A stretch of DNA of 64,000 nt from Pseudoduganella armeniaca. Its GTDB lineage: Bacteria; Pseudomonadota; Gammaproteobacteria; Burkholderiales; Burkholderiaceae_D. The notes beneath the pieces are model-generated. The model did not search any database. It was given only the letters and a program-made list of their open reading frames with translations, and was not told the origin of the DNA. The position numbers and the translations under genes are program-made. This document shows positions 9,300 to 18,049 of the stretch, piece by piece. The DNA is taken from assembly GCF_003028855.1 (NCBI RefSeq), contig NZ_CP028324.1, forward strand, positions 2,976,001 through 3,040,000, read 5' to 3'. Each line of letters opens with the position of its first letter. Position 1 is the stretch's first letter.

Positions 9300-10259
9300 T
9301 CAAAATCCTGGATTGGCGCGCGCGAGGTAATACCACTCCGCATTGGCCCGCGCGGCCGTATCCGGAAACAGGATGACGGCTTCGAACGGCGCCAGCACGG
9401 CCGTGCCGTCGGCGCGCCGGCCGATCTCGGCGCCGGCCGCCACCCGGTCGAAGCTGGACCACGGCCGGGTGAAGGCGTCGTCGTCGTGCAGCTTGTCGAA
9501 CACCTCCACCATCGACAGCGCCTCGACGGCGTCCGCCGGCACCGGTTGCGGCGGCGGGGCTTCCACCAGGCGCAGGTGTGCCAGCGTATTGCGGATGGCG
9601 CGGTACGCGACCTCGGGCGCCTGCGGATCGGCGTGCTGGCCGCACTCCAGGGTCAGCGCGTAGCCACCCGTCGTGCGCATGTATTCCGTCGTGCCGACGC
9701 CATAGCGCAGCACCGTTTCCAGCTGGCTGTCGTTGCGCAGCCGGCGCTCGACCCCGGCGCCGTACGTGCGCAGCCAGCCGTCGACGAAGCGGCGCACGCC
9801 CAGCACGCGCGCCAGGGCCCGCTCTTCCTGCTCGTGGCGGAACGGCTCCAGCGGGCCATCGTTGTCGCGCGGCCCCATCATGACGAACGGCTCGCCCGGC
9901 GCATTGAACGAGTGCAGGTCCAGCAGCACGTCGTGGGCGGCCAGCAGCGGGCACAGCCAATTGGCCACGCGGTCCTCGAAGTCCTCCGGCTGGGCCTTGG
10001 GGAACAGGTTGCGGTTCAGGTTGCGCTCGCCAGCCCGTTCGCCGCGCGCGTACGCCAGCGGGTTCGTTACCGGCACGAAGGTGACGCTGCCGGCGGCGAT
10101 CGTCAGCGCACCGCTGTCGAGTTCGGCCATGATGCGCAGGATGGCTTGCGTGCCGGCGGTTTCGTTGCCGTGCACGGCGCCGGTGACGATCAGGCGCGGC
10201 CCGGCGGCGAGGCCGGCATAATGGATGGAGCGAAATTGCAGCGGGGCGGATACGGTCAT
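9300..10259 (-). CDS. Succinylglutamate desuccinylase/aspartoacylase-family hydrolase
   Basis: A 319-residue M14-like zinc hydrolase. Visible ligands are the H and E of TGAVHGNETAG and the later histidine in LLDLHSFNAPGEP; RNLNRNLFP is the family arginine/asparagine segment; the catalytic glutamate is probably in ALTLECGQHAD. The C-terminal 80 residues form the usual beta domain. The family deacylates N-acyl amino acids. There is no arginine-succinyltransferase (ast) operon nearby, so the substrate is unknown. The ATG at 10259 gives the family length; the open frame runs farther upstream without family sequence. Confidence 0.87.
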   Translation of the reverse strand: MTVSAPLQFRSIHYAGLAAGPRLIVTGAVHGNETAGTQAILRIMAELDSGALTIAAGSVTFVPVTNPLAYARGERAGERNLNRNLFPKAQPEDFEDRVANWLCPLLAAHDVLLDLHSFNAPGEPFVMMGPRDNDGPLEPFRHEQEERALARVLGVRRFVDGWLRTYGAGVERRLRNDSQLETVLRYGVGTTEYMRTTGGYALTLECGQHADPQAPEVAYRAIRNTLAHLRLVEAPPPQPVPADAVEALSMVEVFDKLHDDDAFTRPWSSFDRVAAGAEIGRRADGTAVLAPFEAVILFPDTAARANAEWYYLARANPGF

Positions 10260-10622
10260 GCGTGCCTCGAAAAACGGTGGAAACGAAGATTCTACGACCT
10301 CGGGCTCGCCGCGGACTTTTTCCCTATCGCTCAGGCTTGTTGCAAACCGTCGGCGATGGCCTGCATAGGCGGTCACGCCGCCTGGCTTGCGTATTGCCCG
10401 GTCGAGCGTCCACAGGAAGGCCCTGCCTAAGCAGGAATCCGTATCGAGCTGGCGCAGCGGCATGGTAACCTGCACCAGTGATTGCTCCGTCCAGTCACCG
10501 GCGCTGATGAAGCCGCATGTGTCCCTCGGCATGGATGCCGATCCTCGGTGGTGTGGTTGCGCTCCCCCTATGATAACGTCCGGCAGGCGAAGGTCTGCCG
10601 GGGCTTGGTTGGTGATACCTCG
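10260..10622. other. Intergenic region without a recognised gene
   Basis: This 363-base gap lies upstream of the aspartoacylase-like gene and downstream of the AidA/PixA-like pair (all on the minus strand). The only structure seen is CCGGCAG-8 bases-CTGCCGG at 10580-10601, a possible terminator hairpin without a T-run. Short open frames have no recognisable sequence. Confidence 0.5.
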
Positions 10623-11093
10623 TCAGTCGACGCAGGTCAGTTTGGGATCCCACCAGAAGTAAACCATATCAGTGTCGGGTCCTTGCACGCCGATCTTGAT
10701 CTGGTAAATGCAACTGCCTTGCTCTGTCGCCGTTCCCAGCCATTGATAGGGCGATGGGGCTGTGGGCGGCGCGGGGAAACCACGATTACCGAAGATGTTC
10801 GTACCGCTGGACAATTCGATTCCCGCGATCTGGACGGTGTAGTTGCCTTCCAGCATCTGGATCGGGTTGACATTGAAGGCGACGCCAAAGCCCGCGTTGA
10901 CGACGGAGCTCAGTTCCGCGCCGCCTTCCCCTAAACAGCCCGACACCAGGCCATTGTCCATCATGTAGATGCCGGTGCCGGCATAGGGGCCGCTCTGCTG
11001 GCTAGCCAGATAAGCGGCGTCCACCGCGATATTGATGATGACGCCTGGTGCTGCCGAGTCGGCTGCGGACGACGTTGCGCTCTGCGTGGTCAT
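10623..11093 (-). CDS. AidA/PixA-like inclusion-body family protein
   Basis: A 156-residue protein with no signal peptide. It begins its core with VIINIAVDAAYL, continues with GIYMMDNGLVSG, and ends YFWWDPKLTCVD. A (Y/F)WWDP ending, an early 'vDa..l' strand and a '.YMv...vsG' strand are what I recall from the AidA (Ralstonia) / PixA (Xenorhabdus inclusion-body) family. AAGGAATT precedes the ATG. It sits 31 bases after a second protein of similar plan, so the two are probably cotranscribed. Function is unknown; family members are often quorum- or phase-regulated and very abundant. Confidence 0.65.
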   Translation of the reverse strand: MTTQSATSSAADSAAPGVIINIAVDAAYLASQQSGPYAGTGIYMMDNGLVSGCLGEGGAELSSVVNAGFGVAFNVNPIQMLEGNYTVQIAGIELSSGTNIFGNRGFPAPPTAPSPYQWLGTATEQGSCIYQIKIGVQGPDTDMVYFWWDPKLTCVD

Positions 11094-11124
11094 GATAATT
11101 CCTTGATGAATGGTTGCGATCGGG

Positions 11125-11580
11125 TCATTGGACCGTCAGTTGGACAGGGAGTGTTACAGTGACCGAGGTCCCGCTGGTGTTGCAACTGAACTCGATATCG
11201 GCATTGACGTTTCCGCTCACGGTGGACTTGCTGACCGAACCGGTGAAAATGCTGGGATCGTCTCCCGGTTGGGTCGGCGGGGCGTCCCAACCCGAGCCGA
11301 CCCCAATCGCATTGATCGTGAAAAACTGCGCGTCGGCCGTGTTTTGGTACTGGGGATCGATTGGCACCACCGACCAGCACACCCTGCTGGCGGTTGGTAC
11401 CGTCGTGATCAGTTGCGCCGTGCCTTCCCCGTTCGATTGCTGGCTGCGGTTGGACACGGCATAGCAGCCTTGCGTAGAGCCTTGCGCAAGTGCGTTGACA
11501 TCCACCCAGACCTGGATGAATACGTTGCATAGGTCGGGCTGCAGGGACTGGGCGTTAACAGATGCTGGATTTGCAGACAT
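11125..11580 (-). CDS. Probable paralogue of the AidA/PixA-like protein
   Basis: A 151-residue protein starting MSANPASVNAQSLQ; the ATG at 11580 has a purine-rich GAGAGAAAAAAA leader. Its plan parallels the downstream protein: an early strand (NVFIQVWVDVNALAQG), a central strand pair (VCWSVVPIDPQY, then FFTINAIGVGSGWD) and a late strand (ADIEFSCNTSG). It lacks the terminal WWDP motif. Together the two may form a two-component secreted or inclusion-forming complex; this is inference from the shared plan and adjacency. I do not recognise a precise family. Confidence 0.55.
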   Translation of the reverse strand: MSANPASVNAQSLQPDLCNVFIQVWVDVNALAQGSTQGCYAVSNRSQQSNGEGTAQLITTVPTASRVCWSVVPIDPQYQNTADAQFFTINAIGVGSGWDAPPTQPGDDPSIFTGSVSKSTVSGNVNADIEFSCNTSGTSVTVTLPVQLTVQ

Positions 11581-11870
11581 GATTTTTTTCTCTCTGAACA
11601 ATCCTACTCATGAGGCTTTTCGGATACGCCTCCCGATGTGGCCTGACCGGGAACAGGCGGCAGCTATGCCGTCGATCCGGGGGGGCCGTAGACCGCCCGT
11701 TGTCATCACAGTACGGCCGTCCGCCGCGCCGCGTAAGTAACAGCAGGTGTCTCCGCGAACGCAAAAGTAGCAATGGCCTGGCGCGGCGCTACCACCGTTG
11801 CGCCACCGCGCGCAGCGGCATCGCCTGCGAGTAGGGCTGGCGCATGTCTGGCGGCGGGTAAAATGTCGGC

Positions 11871-13019
11871 ATGACACGAAGCCCCACCCAACGCCTGCAC
11901 GGCCTGGACACGCTGCGCGCCCTGGCGATCCTGCTGGTCTTCGCCAACCACTACGTCAATTTCGTCACGCGCCAGCCCACGCTGGGCTGGGTCGGCGAGA
12001 TCGGCTGGGCCGGCGTGGACCTGTTTTTCGCCTTGTCCGGCTACCTGATCGGCAACCAGATCCTTGCCGGGTTGCGCCAGGATACGTTCTCGCTGCCGGT
12101 GTTCTATGCGCGCCGCCTGCTGCGCACCTTGCCAAACTACTATGTCGTGCTGGCGCTGTATGCGTTCTGGCCCGTGTTCGCGGCCGGTTCGCCCCATGCG
12201 CCATGGTGGCAATACCTGACGTTTACGCTGAACTTCGACCTGAAGCCGGGCACGCGCTTCTCGCATTCGTGGTCGCTGTGCGTGGAGGAGCAGTTCTATA
12301 TGGCGTTGCCGGCGCTGGCCCTCCTGGTGGCTGGCTGCAGCCGCTGGCGCCGCCAGCTGGGCTGGCTGCTGATACTGGCCAGTTTCGTGGCCGGCATGCT
12401 GCTGCGCGCCCACGCCTGGGACGTGGCACGCCCGCCGCAGGGCGGCAACGGCCTGTTCTACCGGACGATCTATTATTCGACCTGGTGCCGCTTCGACGAG
12501 CTGGTGGCCGGGGTCGCGCTGGCGTTGCTGAAGAATTGTCACGCGGGACTATGGGCCAGGCTGACGGCCTGGGGCAACTGCACGCTGGCACTGGGCATTG
12601 CCGTCGTCGGCGTGGCGTTCCACCTGTTCCTGGCCAATCACTTCGGTCGCTGGCAGACGATCTACGGCTACCCGCTGCTGGCGCTGGGGTTCGGCTTGCT
12701 GGTGCTGGCCGCGCTCAGTCCGGGCTCGCTGCTGTATCGCTGGCGGCTGCCGGGCGCGGCGAGCCTGGCGTTGTGGTCGTATGCGATCTACCTGGTGCAC
12801 AAGCAGCTGTGCATCGTGCTGGCGCCAATGCTGGCGCCGCTGGGCATAGGCGCGGCGGAGCCGCTGGGGGTTGTCTTGCTGTTGCTGGCCAGTGTGTGGG
12901 CCGGCTGGTTGCTGTACGTGCTGGTGGAGACGCCGTTCATGCGCCTGCGCGAGCGCTGGTTCGGCACGCCGCGCAGGCAGCCGGCCGCGGGGGCGGCCGG
13001 CGCATTGTCGCCGTCTTAG
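11871..13019 (+). CDS. Acyltransferase-3 family membrane protein (OafA/YrhL-like)
   Basis: A 382-residue integral membrane protein with about ten hydrophobic helices. The family start is visible as HGLDTLRALAILLVFANHYV, where the conserved histidine of the catalytic site follows the first helix, together with FFALSGYLIG and FSHSWSLCVEEQFY. Such enzymes O-acylate cell-surface polysaccharides, peptidoglycan or lipids using cytoplasmic acyl-CoA. No sugar-biosynthesis genes are adjacent, so the acceptor is unknown. Its stop codon overlaps that of the convergent PEP-CTERM gene. Confidence 0.92.
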   Translation: MTRSPTQRLHGLDTLRALAILLVFANHYVNFVTRQPTLGWVGEIGWAGVDLFFALSGYLIGNQILAGLRQDTFSLPVFYARRLLRTLPNYYVVLALYAFWPVFAAGSPHAPWWQYLTFTLNFDLKPGTRFSHSWSLCVEEQFYMALPALALLVAGCSRWRRQLGWLLILASFVAGMLLRAHAWDVARPPQGGNGLFYRTIYYSTWCRFDELVAGVALALLKNCHAGLWARLTAWGNCTLALGIAVVGVAFHLFLANHFGRWQTIYGYPLLALGFGLLVLAALSPGSLLYRWRLPGAASLALWSYAIYLVHKQLCIVLAPMLAPLGIGAAEPLGVVLLLLASVWAGWLLYVLVETPFMRLRERWFGTPRRQPAAGAAGALSPS

Positions 13020-13665
13020 GCGCGGCGTTTGCGACGGGCCAGGTAGCCCATCAGGCCCAGGCCGCCCAGCAGCATGCCGTAGGTGCTGGGTTCCGGCACC
13101 GCCGCGACGGACAGGTGCAGGTCGTTCACCGTCGCCCACACACCCGGCTGGTTCTCGGCCGTCATCGTCAGCGACACCAGGTCGCGATCGGACACGAAGC
13201 CAACGAACGAACCCTGGTCCGGTGCGTTCAGCCGGTAGTTGATGCTGGCGCCGGTGCTGTCGGTGGCGGTCAGGATCAGGTAGCCGGCGTCCGTATAGGA
13301 GCCGAACAGGTCGGAACCGAAGAAGAAGCCGCCGGCGCCGGCCACCGGCGTCTTGCTGCTGAACGAGACGATGTCGAGGCGGTTGCCGCCGGTCAGCCAG
13401 ATGTCGCTGAAGTCGTCGCTGGCGCCCACAGCGTCGTGTTGGCGGGGCCGGATGCGATCTCATAGGCATAGGAGCCAGCCGTGCGGTCCAGCGGGCCGGC
13501 GTACTCGTCGACGTCCAGGTCGTCGAAGGTGTCGACGCCGGTGGTGCCCACGGCCGCCAGATAGGCGGACTGGCTGGTGTACGTGGTGATGGCGGCTTGG
13601 GCGCTGGCGGCGCACAGCAGGACTGCGGAAGCGATTGCGGTCGTTACGAATTGGGTAATACGCAC
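13016..13665 (-). pseudogene. PEP-CTERM sorting-domain protein, frameshifted
   Basis: Two frames together make one protein of about 216 residues. The first (from 13665) has a signal peptide (TTAIASAVLLCAASAQA) and runs to ANTTLW. The second continues with GASDDFSDIWLTGG and ends in a PEP-CTERM tail, VPEPSTYGMLLGGLGLMGYL followed by ARRKRRA. One extra G in the GGG run of TGTGGGCGCC near 13428 would join them. PEP-CTERM proteins are exported and processed by exosortase at the cell surface. The mature part has no known domain. It may be intact in the cell if the missing base is a sequencing error. Confidence 0.85.
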
Positions 13666-13932
13666 AGTAGGCTCCTTTGCATTTGAGAGGGTTGCACCGT
13701 CGTGGGGTGCAGCTCTACTGTACTCTCGCCGCTTGTTATTGCAACAACCAAATTAAGCTAACGTTAATTGATTTGTGCCTAAGGGTCGGCGTAAATGTCA
13801 TCGAAATGTCATGAAACGCTGAGCTGGCGCGCGGTTTGAGCTCAACAATAAGATCCGCGCGGTGGCCGGCCGTTGTTGTCTTTTCGTTACATCGGCCGTT
13901 CACTGCCGCTTCTGGCAGTTGACGGCGGGCGG

Positions 13933-14400
13933 TTATTGCATTTCGATCACGTCGAACGGCGCGGCGGAACCACCCAGGAAGTCCAGTACGGCGGCGATGC
14001 GTTCATTGCCGTCCAGGTGGGCGCCCGCATCGATGACGGCGCGCAGGCCGGGCACGGCTTCCGGTGTGTCGCGGCTGCCGTAGGCGCGCAGCAGCAGGGC
14101 GGCCAGCTGCGCCGCCTCGCGCCGGTGGCCCAGCCGCAGGCGCTGCTCCAGCAAACCGAGCAAGGTGCGCTGCATGCGCGGCGTTGGGTTGACGATGTGG
14201 CCGAACACCAGGGGCGTATTGGCGATGGCGTCGCAGATGCGGCGCTCCATCTCGTCGGGCTGGACGTTCGAGGCGATGTCGAAATACGCCGCATTCCAGC
14301 GGGTGCGGGCGTAGCGATGGCCTGGCGGGAAACTGTCGGCGGTGTCGAGCCCGAGCGCACGGCTCAGGCGTTTCAGCAGGTGCAGGATGGGACTGGTCAT
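13933..14400 (-). CDS. Hypothetical protein, 155 residues
   Basis: I do not recognise a family. The protein is soluble and mixed alpha/beta, starting MTSPILHLLKRLSRALGL, with a helical, leucine/arginine-rich middle (QRTLLGLLEQRLRLGHRREA) and an acidic end (FDVIEMQ). No signal peptide or membrane helix is evident. It lies downstream of the azoR-pirin pair on the same strand with a 53-base gap, and could be read through from it. The overlapping opposite-strand frame is judged a shadow. Confidence 0.6.
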   Translation of the reverse strand: MTSPILHLLKRLSRALGLDTADSFPPGHRYARTRWNAAYFDIASNVQPDEMERRICDAIANTPLVFGHIVNPTPRMQRTLLGLLEQRLRLGHRREAAQLAALLLRAYGSRDTPEAVPGLRAVIDAGAHLDGNERIAAVLDFLGGSAAPFDVIEMQ

Positions 14401-14453
14401 CCGCGCATTCTAGCGTGCCGGCGGCGCCCCCGCGAGGGTGCCGCCGGGTGCGC

Positions 14454-15347
14454 TCAGCGGGCGTGGGCTTCCTCGCCCAGGCGGCCGGCGCGGAAGTCCT
14501 CGACGGCCTGCTGCAGCTCCTGCTGCGTGTTCATCACGAACGGGCCGTACTGCGCGATCGGCTCCCGTAACGGGCGGCCGGCGATCAGGATGAAACGGGC
14601 CGGTTCGCCAGCTTGCGCGCCGATCGTGACGCCGTCGGCCTGCTCGTCGTTGGCAAAGATCGCCATCGTACGGTTGGCGATCACGCGCCCGCCCGCCGTC
14701 ACGGCGCCCCGGTACGGGTACAGGAAAGCGTTGTGGCCGGCCGGCAGCGGCTGCTCGAACGTGGCGCCCGGTGGCAACGTCACGTCCAGGTACAGCGGCT
14801 CGGTGCCGTCGCGCTGCACGGCGCCGGCCACGCCGTGGCTGCTGCCGGCGATGACGCGCACTGTGGCGCCGGCCGGCGTGGCGAACGCCGGCACGTCGGC
14901 CGCCTTGAAGTCGCGGTACCACGGCGCACGCATCTTGTCCTTCGCCGGCAGGTTCAGCCACAACTGGAAGCCTTCCATGCGGCCTTCCTGCTGTTCCGGC
15001 ATCTCCGAATGGATCACGCCGCGGCCCGCCGTCATCCACTGCACGCCGCCGTTTTCCAGCAGGCCTTCATTGCCGGCACTGTCGCGGTGGCGCATGCGGC
15101 CCTCGATCATGTACGTTACCGTCTCGAAGCCGCGGTGCGGGTGGTTCGGGAAGCCGGCGATGTAGTCGTTGGCTTCGTCCGAGCCGAAATTGTCCAGCAT
15201 CAGGAACGGATCGAGGCGGCGCTGCAGCGGCTGCGTCAGCACCCGGTTGATCTTGACGCCGGCGCCGTCCATGACGGCCTGGCCGGCGATCACGCGTTCC
15301 ACGGCGCGCGGCCGCGTGACCGTGTTGCTGTTGTCGATGTCTGCCAT
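14454..15347 (-). CDS. Pirin family protein
   Basis: A 297-residue bicupin. The metal ligands are visible in FPNHPHRGFETVTYMIEG (HxH and E) and in the following MTAGRGVIHSEMPEQQ. Pirins are iron-binding cupins, some with quercetinase activity, others acting as redox-responsive regulators. AGGAGA precedes the ATG at 15347. It lies 22 bases downstream of azoR and is very likely cotranscribed with it; quinone or flavonoid detoxification would be a shared theme. A second pirin gene lies at 52314. Confidence 0.94.
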   Translation of the reverse strand: MADIDNSNTVTRPRAVERVIAGQAVMDGAGVKINRVLTQPLQRRLDPFLMLDNFGSDEANDYIAGFPNHPHRGFETVTYMIEGRMRHRDSAGNEGLLENGGVQWMTAGRGVIHSEMPEQQEGRMEGFQLWLNLPAKDKMRAPWYRDFKAADVPAFATPAGATVRVIAGSSHGVAGAVQRDGTEPLYLDVTLPPGATFEQPLPAGHNAFLYPYRGAVTAGGRVIANRTMAIFANDEQADGVTIGAQAGEPARFILIAGRPLREPIAQYGPFVMNTQQELQQAVEDFRAGRLGEEAHAR

Positions 15348-15369
15348 GATGGTCTCCTGGGTGAGGGCG

Positions 15370-15963
15370 TTAAACCAGCGCTGCGATCTGCTGCTGCGCC
15401 TCGGCACGGGCGCGCGCCACGGCGTCCGGCCCCATGCCGTGGCCTTCCGAGAACACGAACTGTACGTCGTCCAGGCCGACGAAGGACAGGAAGGTGCGCA
15501 GGTGCGGCAATTGCACGTCGGTCGGGCCGCCCTTGTGCAGGCCGCCGCGGGTCACGGCCACGTACACCTTCTTGCCCTTCAACAGGCCTTCCGGGCCGCT
15601 GGCCGTGTAGCGGAACGTGACGCCGGCACGGGCGATCGCGTCGAACCAGCTTTTCAGCTGCACGGTAATGCCGAAGTTGTACATCGGTGCGCCGATGACG
15701 ATGACGTCGGCCGCCTGTACCTGGGCGATCAGCGCGTCGTCCAGCGCCACGCGGGCGGCCTGGGCCGGGGTGCGTTGGTCGGCCGGGGTGAACAGGGCCT
15801 GCAGCGCCGCTTCGTCCAGCACGGGATGCGGTTCGGCTGCCAGGTCGCGGCGGACGACGTTCGCCGCCGTGCCAGCCGCCACGCGGGCGACGATCTCGTC
15901 GGCCAGGCGGGTGGATTCGGAACCGGTGCTGCGGGCGCTGGAATTGATTTGCAGGATGTTCAT
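15370..15963 (-). CDS. azoR: FMN-dependent NADH-azoreductase
   Basis: A 197-residue flavodoxin-fold oxidoreductase. Family sequence: MNILQINSSARSTGSESTRL at the start, IVIGAPMYNFGIT (FMN binding) in the middle, AVTRGGLHKGG and LSFVGLDDVQFVF near the end. AzoR enzymes reduce azo dyes and quinones. The gene is divergent from a LysR-type regulator 113 bases away, the usual arrangement for an inducible detoxification gene. The start at 15963 has AAGGAGCACACC before it. Confidence 0.95.
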   Translation of the reverse strand: MNILQINSSARSTGSESTRLADEIVARVAAGTAANVVRRDLAAEPHPVLDEAALQALFTPADQRTPAQAARVALDDALIAQVQAADVIVIGAPMYNFGITVQLKSWFDAIARAGVTFRYTASGPEGLLKGKKVYVAVTRGGLHKGGPTDVQLPHLRTFLSFVGLDDVQFVFSEGHGMGPDAVARARAEAQQQIAALV

Positions 15964-16076
15964 GGTGTGCTCCTTGTCTGGGTTCGTTGTGTGCTGCGAT
16001 GGAAGAACTTTACCCGTTCCATCCAGGCTAAAGAATACGTTAAAATGGATAACATTGACCCACTCATGGAACAATC

Positions 16077-16979
16077 ATGGACATCGACCCGACCGACCTG
16101 CTGCTGTTCGCCCGCATCGTGGAGTGCGGCAGCTTCAGCCAGGCCGCGCAACGGCTGGGTTTGCCGAAGTCCACCGTGTCGCGCCGGCTGGCGCTGCTGG
16201 AGGGGCAGGTGGGCGAGCGCCTGCTGCAGCGCACGACGCGCCGGCTGGTACTGACGGAGTTCGGCGCCAGCCTGCTGGAGCATGCGCGCAAGGTGGCGGA
16301 AGAGACGGCGGCGGCCGGCGCGCTGGCGCAGCACCGCCAGCAGGCGCCCAGCGGCCACTTGAAGGTCTCGATGCCGGCCGACTTCGCCAACGAGGCGATG
16401 GCCAGCGTGCTGCCCGACTTCATGGCGCGTTATCCGGCGATTACCTTGCAGCTGGACCTGTCGCCGCGCCGCGTCGACCTGCTGGCCGAAGGGTTCGACC
16501 TGGCCGTGCGCATGGGGGCGCTGCCGGACGACGCCACGCTCGCGGCCCGGCCCGTGGTGCACAGCACGTGGTCGCTGTACGCCGCGCCCGCCTACACGGC
16601 CGGGCACGGCCTGCCGGAGCATCCGGACGAGCTGTTCCGCCACGACCTGCTGGGACTGGGTGCCGTGCAGGCGGGGCTGGTGCGCTGGAAGCTGCTGCGC
16701 GAGAAGACCACGTGGGAGCGGGAGCTGCCGGTGCGGCTGACGGGCAACTCGCCCGAGCTGCTGGCGCGCATGGCGGCGGCCGGGGCCGGCATCGCCAGCT
16801 GCACCGACCGCTCGGTCGCGCCGCTGCTGCGCAACGGCAGTCTGGTCAAGGTGTTGCCGGACTGGTCCTTCCCGGCCGTGACAGGCTGGGCAGTGTTCCC
16901 GGGCCGCCGCCTGATGCCGGCCAAGACCCGGGTGTTCCTCGACATGCTGGAAAGCTACTACAACGCGACGATCGCCTGA
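16077..16979 (+). CDS. LysR-type transcriptional regulator
   Basis: A 300-residue regulator with the N-terminal winged helix-turn-helix (GSFSQAAQRLGLPKSTVSRR, residues about 19-38) and a C-terminal periplasmic-binding-like effector domain beginning near GHLKVSMPADFANE. It is divergent from azoR-pirin and probably controls that operon and itself. Sequence is closest in style to the large group that regulates quinone/azo-responsive oxidoreductases. The inducer is unknown. Confidence 0.93.
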   Translation: MDIDPTDLLLFARIVECGSFSQAAQRLGLPKSTVSRRLALLEGQVGERLLQRTTRRLVLTEFGASLLEHARKVAEETAAAGALAQHRQQAPSGHLKVSMPADFANEAMASVLPDFMARYPAITLQLDLSPRRVDLLAEGFDLAVRMGALPDDATLAARPVVHSTWSLYAAPAYTAGHGLPEHPDELFRHDLLGLGAVQAGLVRWKLLREKTTWERELPVRLTGNSPELLARMAAAGAGIASCTDRSVAPLLRNGSLVKVLPDWSFPAVTGWAVFPGRRLMPAKTRVFLDMLESYYNATIA

Positions 16980-16994
16980 ATCGCATCCAAGAAA

Positions 16995-17017
16995 AAACCC
17001 GGGACAGACCCGGGTTT
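16995..17017. terminator. Intrinsic terminator of psd (possibly bidirectional)
   Basis: AAACCCGGG-acaga-CCCGGGTTT is a perfect 9-bp stem. On the minus strand it is followed by a run of six T, so it is a good terminator for psd; it also lies 15 bases after the lysR stop. The arm GGGACAGACCC relates it to the palindromes found elsewhere. Confidence 0.85.
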
Positions 17018-17037
17018 CCAGGAAACACCGGCGACTG

Positions 17038-17889
17038 TCACCGGTCTTGCAGGTTGGCCATCATCTCGCCCAGGCGCACCGGGCCGGCCGGTTGCCAGTG
17101 CGGGTTGAACGCCAGGGTGTCTTTCGGGAACAGCATGACGACGGTCGAGCCCAGCAGGAAGCGGCCCAGTTCCTCGCCTTTCTTCAGCACGATGTCGCGG
17201 TCATGGTAGGTCCATTCGCACAGCGTGGGCTGGCGCGGCGGGTTGACGACGCCATGCCATACCGTCGCCATGCTGCCGACAATCGTCGCGCCCACCAGCG
17301 TCATGACGAACGGGCCGGACGCGGTGTCGAACACGCACACCACGCGCTCGTTGCGGGCGAACAGGCCGGGAATGCCGCGCGCCGTGGTCGGGTTGACGGA
17401 AAACAGGTCGCCCGGCACGTAGATCATGCGCGTCAGTTTGCCGTCGCACGGCATGTGGATGCGGTGGTAGTCGCGCGGCGACAGGTACAGGTTGGCGAAG
17501 CTGCCATGGCGGAACTGCTCCGCCAGAACGCGGTCGCCGCCCACCAGCGCCGTCGTGGTGAACTTGTGGCCCTTGGCCTGGAAGATCTGGTCGTCCTCGA
17601 TCGCGCCGAACTGGCTGATGCGCCCGTCCACGGGGCAGACGAAGTCGGCGTCCGCCAGCGGGCGCACGCCCGGCTTCAGGGCGCGGGTGAAGAATTCGTT
17701 GAAGCTGTGGTAGCTGGCGATGTCCGGGTTTTCCGCCTCGTCCATGTTGACGTCGTATTTGCCGACGAACCAGCGGATCAGCCGCGTCGTCATGGCGCCA
17801 CCCTTCGCACCCGCCACGCGGCCGGCGAAATTGGTCAGCGCCCCCTTCGGGAGCAGGTATTGGGGCAGAACGGCAAGACGGTCGGACAC
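17038..17889 (-). CDS. psd: Phosphatidylserine decarboxylase proenzyme
   Basis: A 283-residue PSD of the bacterial type I group. The conserved SFNEFFTRALKPGVRP, DGRISQFG, and YHRIHMP (catalytic His) blocks are visible. The self-cleavage site is LGST in FLLGSTVVMLFP, where the serine becomes the pyruvoyl group. It makes phosphatidylethanolamine in the inner membrane. No pssA gene is adjacent. A clear terminator follows. Confidence 0.97.
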   Translation of the reverse strand: MSDRLAVLPQYLLPKGALTNFAGRVAGAKGGAMTTRLIRWFVGKYDVNMDEAENPDIASYHSFNEFFTRALKPGVRPLADADFVCPVDGRISQFGAIEDDQIFQAKGHKFTTTALVGGDRVLAEQFRHGSFANLYLSPRDYHRIHMPCDGKLTRMIYVPGDLFSVNPTTARGIPGLFARNERVVCVFDTASGPFVMTLVGATIVGSMATVWHGVVNPPRQPTLCEWTYHDRDIVLKKGEELGRFLLGSTVVMLFPKDTLAFNPHWQPAGPVRLGEMMANLQDR

Positions 17890-18049
17890 GATGGAATCCC
17901 TGACATGATCAAGAACGCATTATAGCCGCGCCGACAACGCCGGCGGTGCAGTTCGCATGCGAGAAATATTTCTGTCGGGCCAACAATTCTTCAAGAAAAC
18001 ATCTTACAATACTGCATCTTGCAAAATTACTAACCGCCAGATCACTTTC

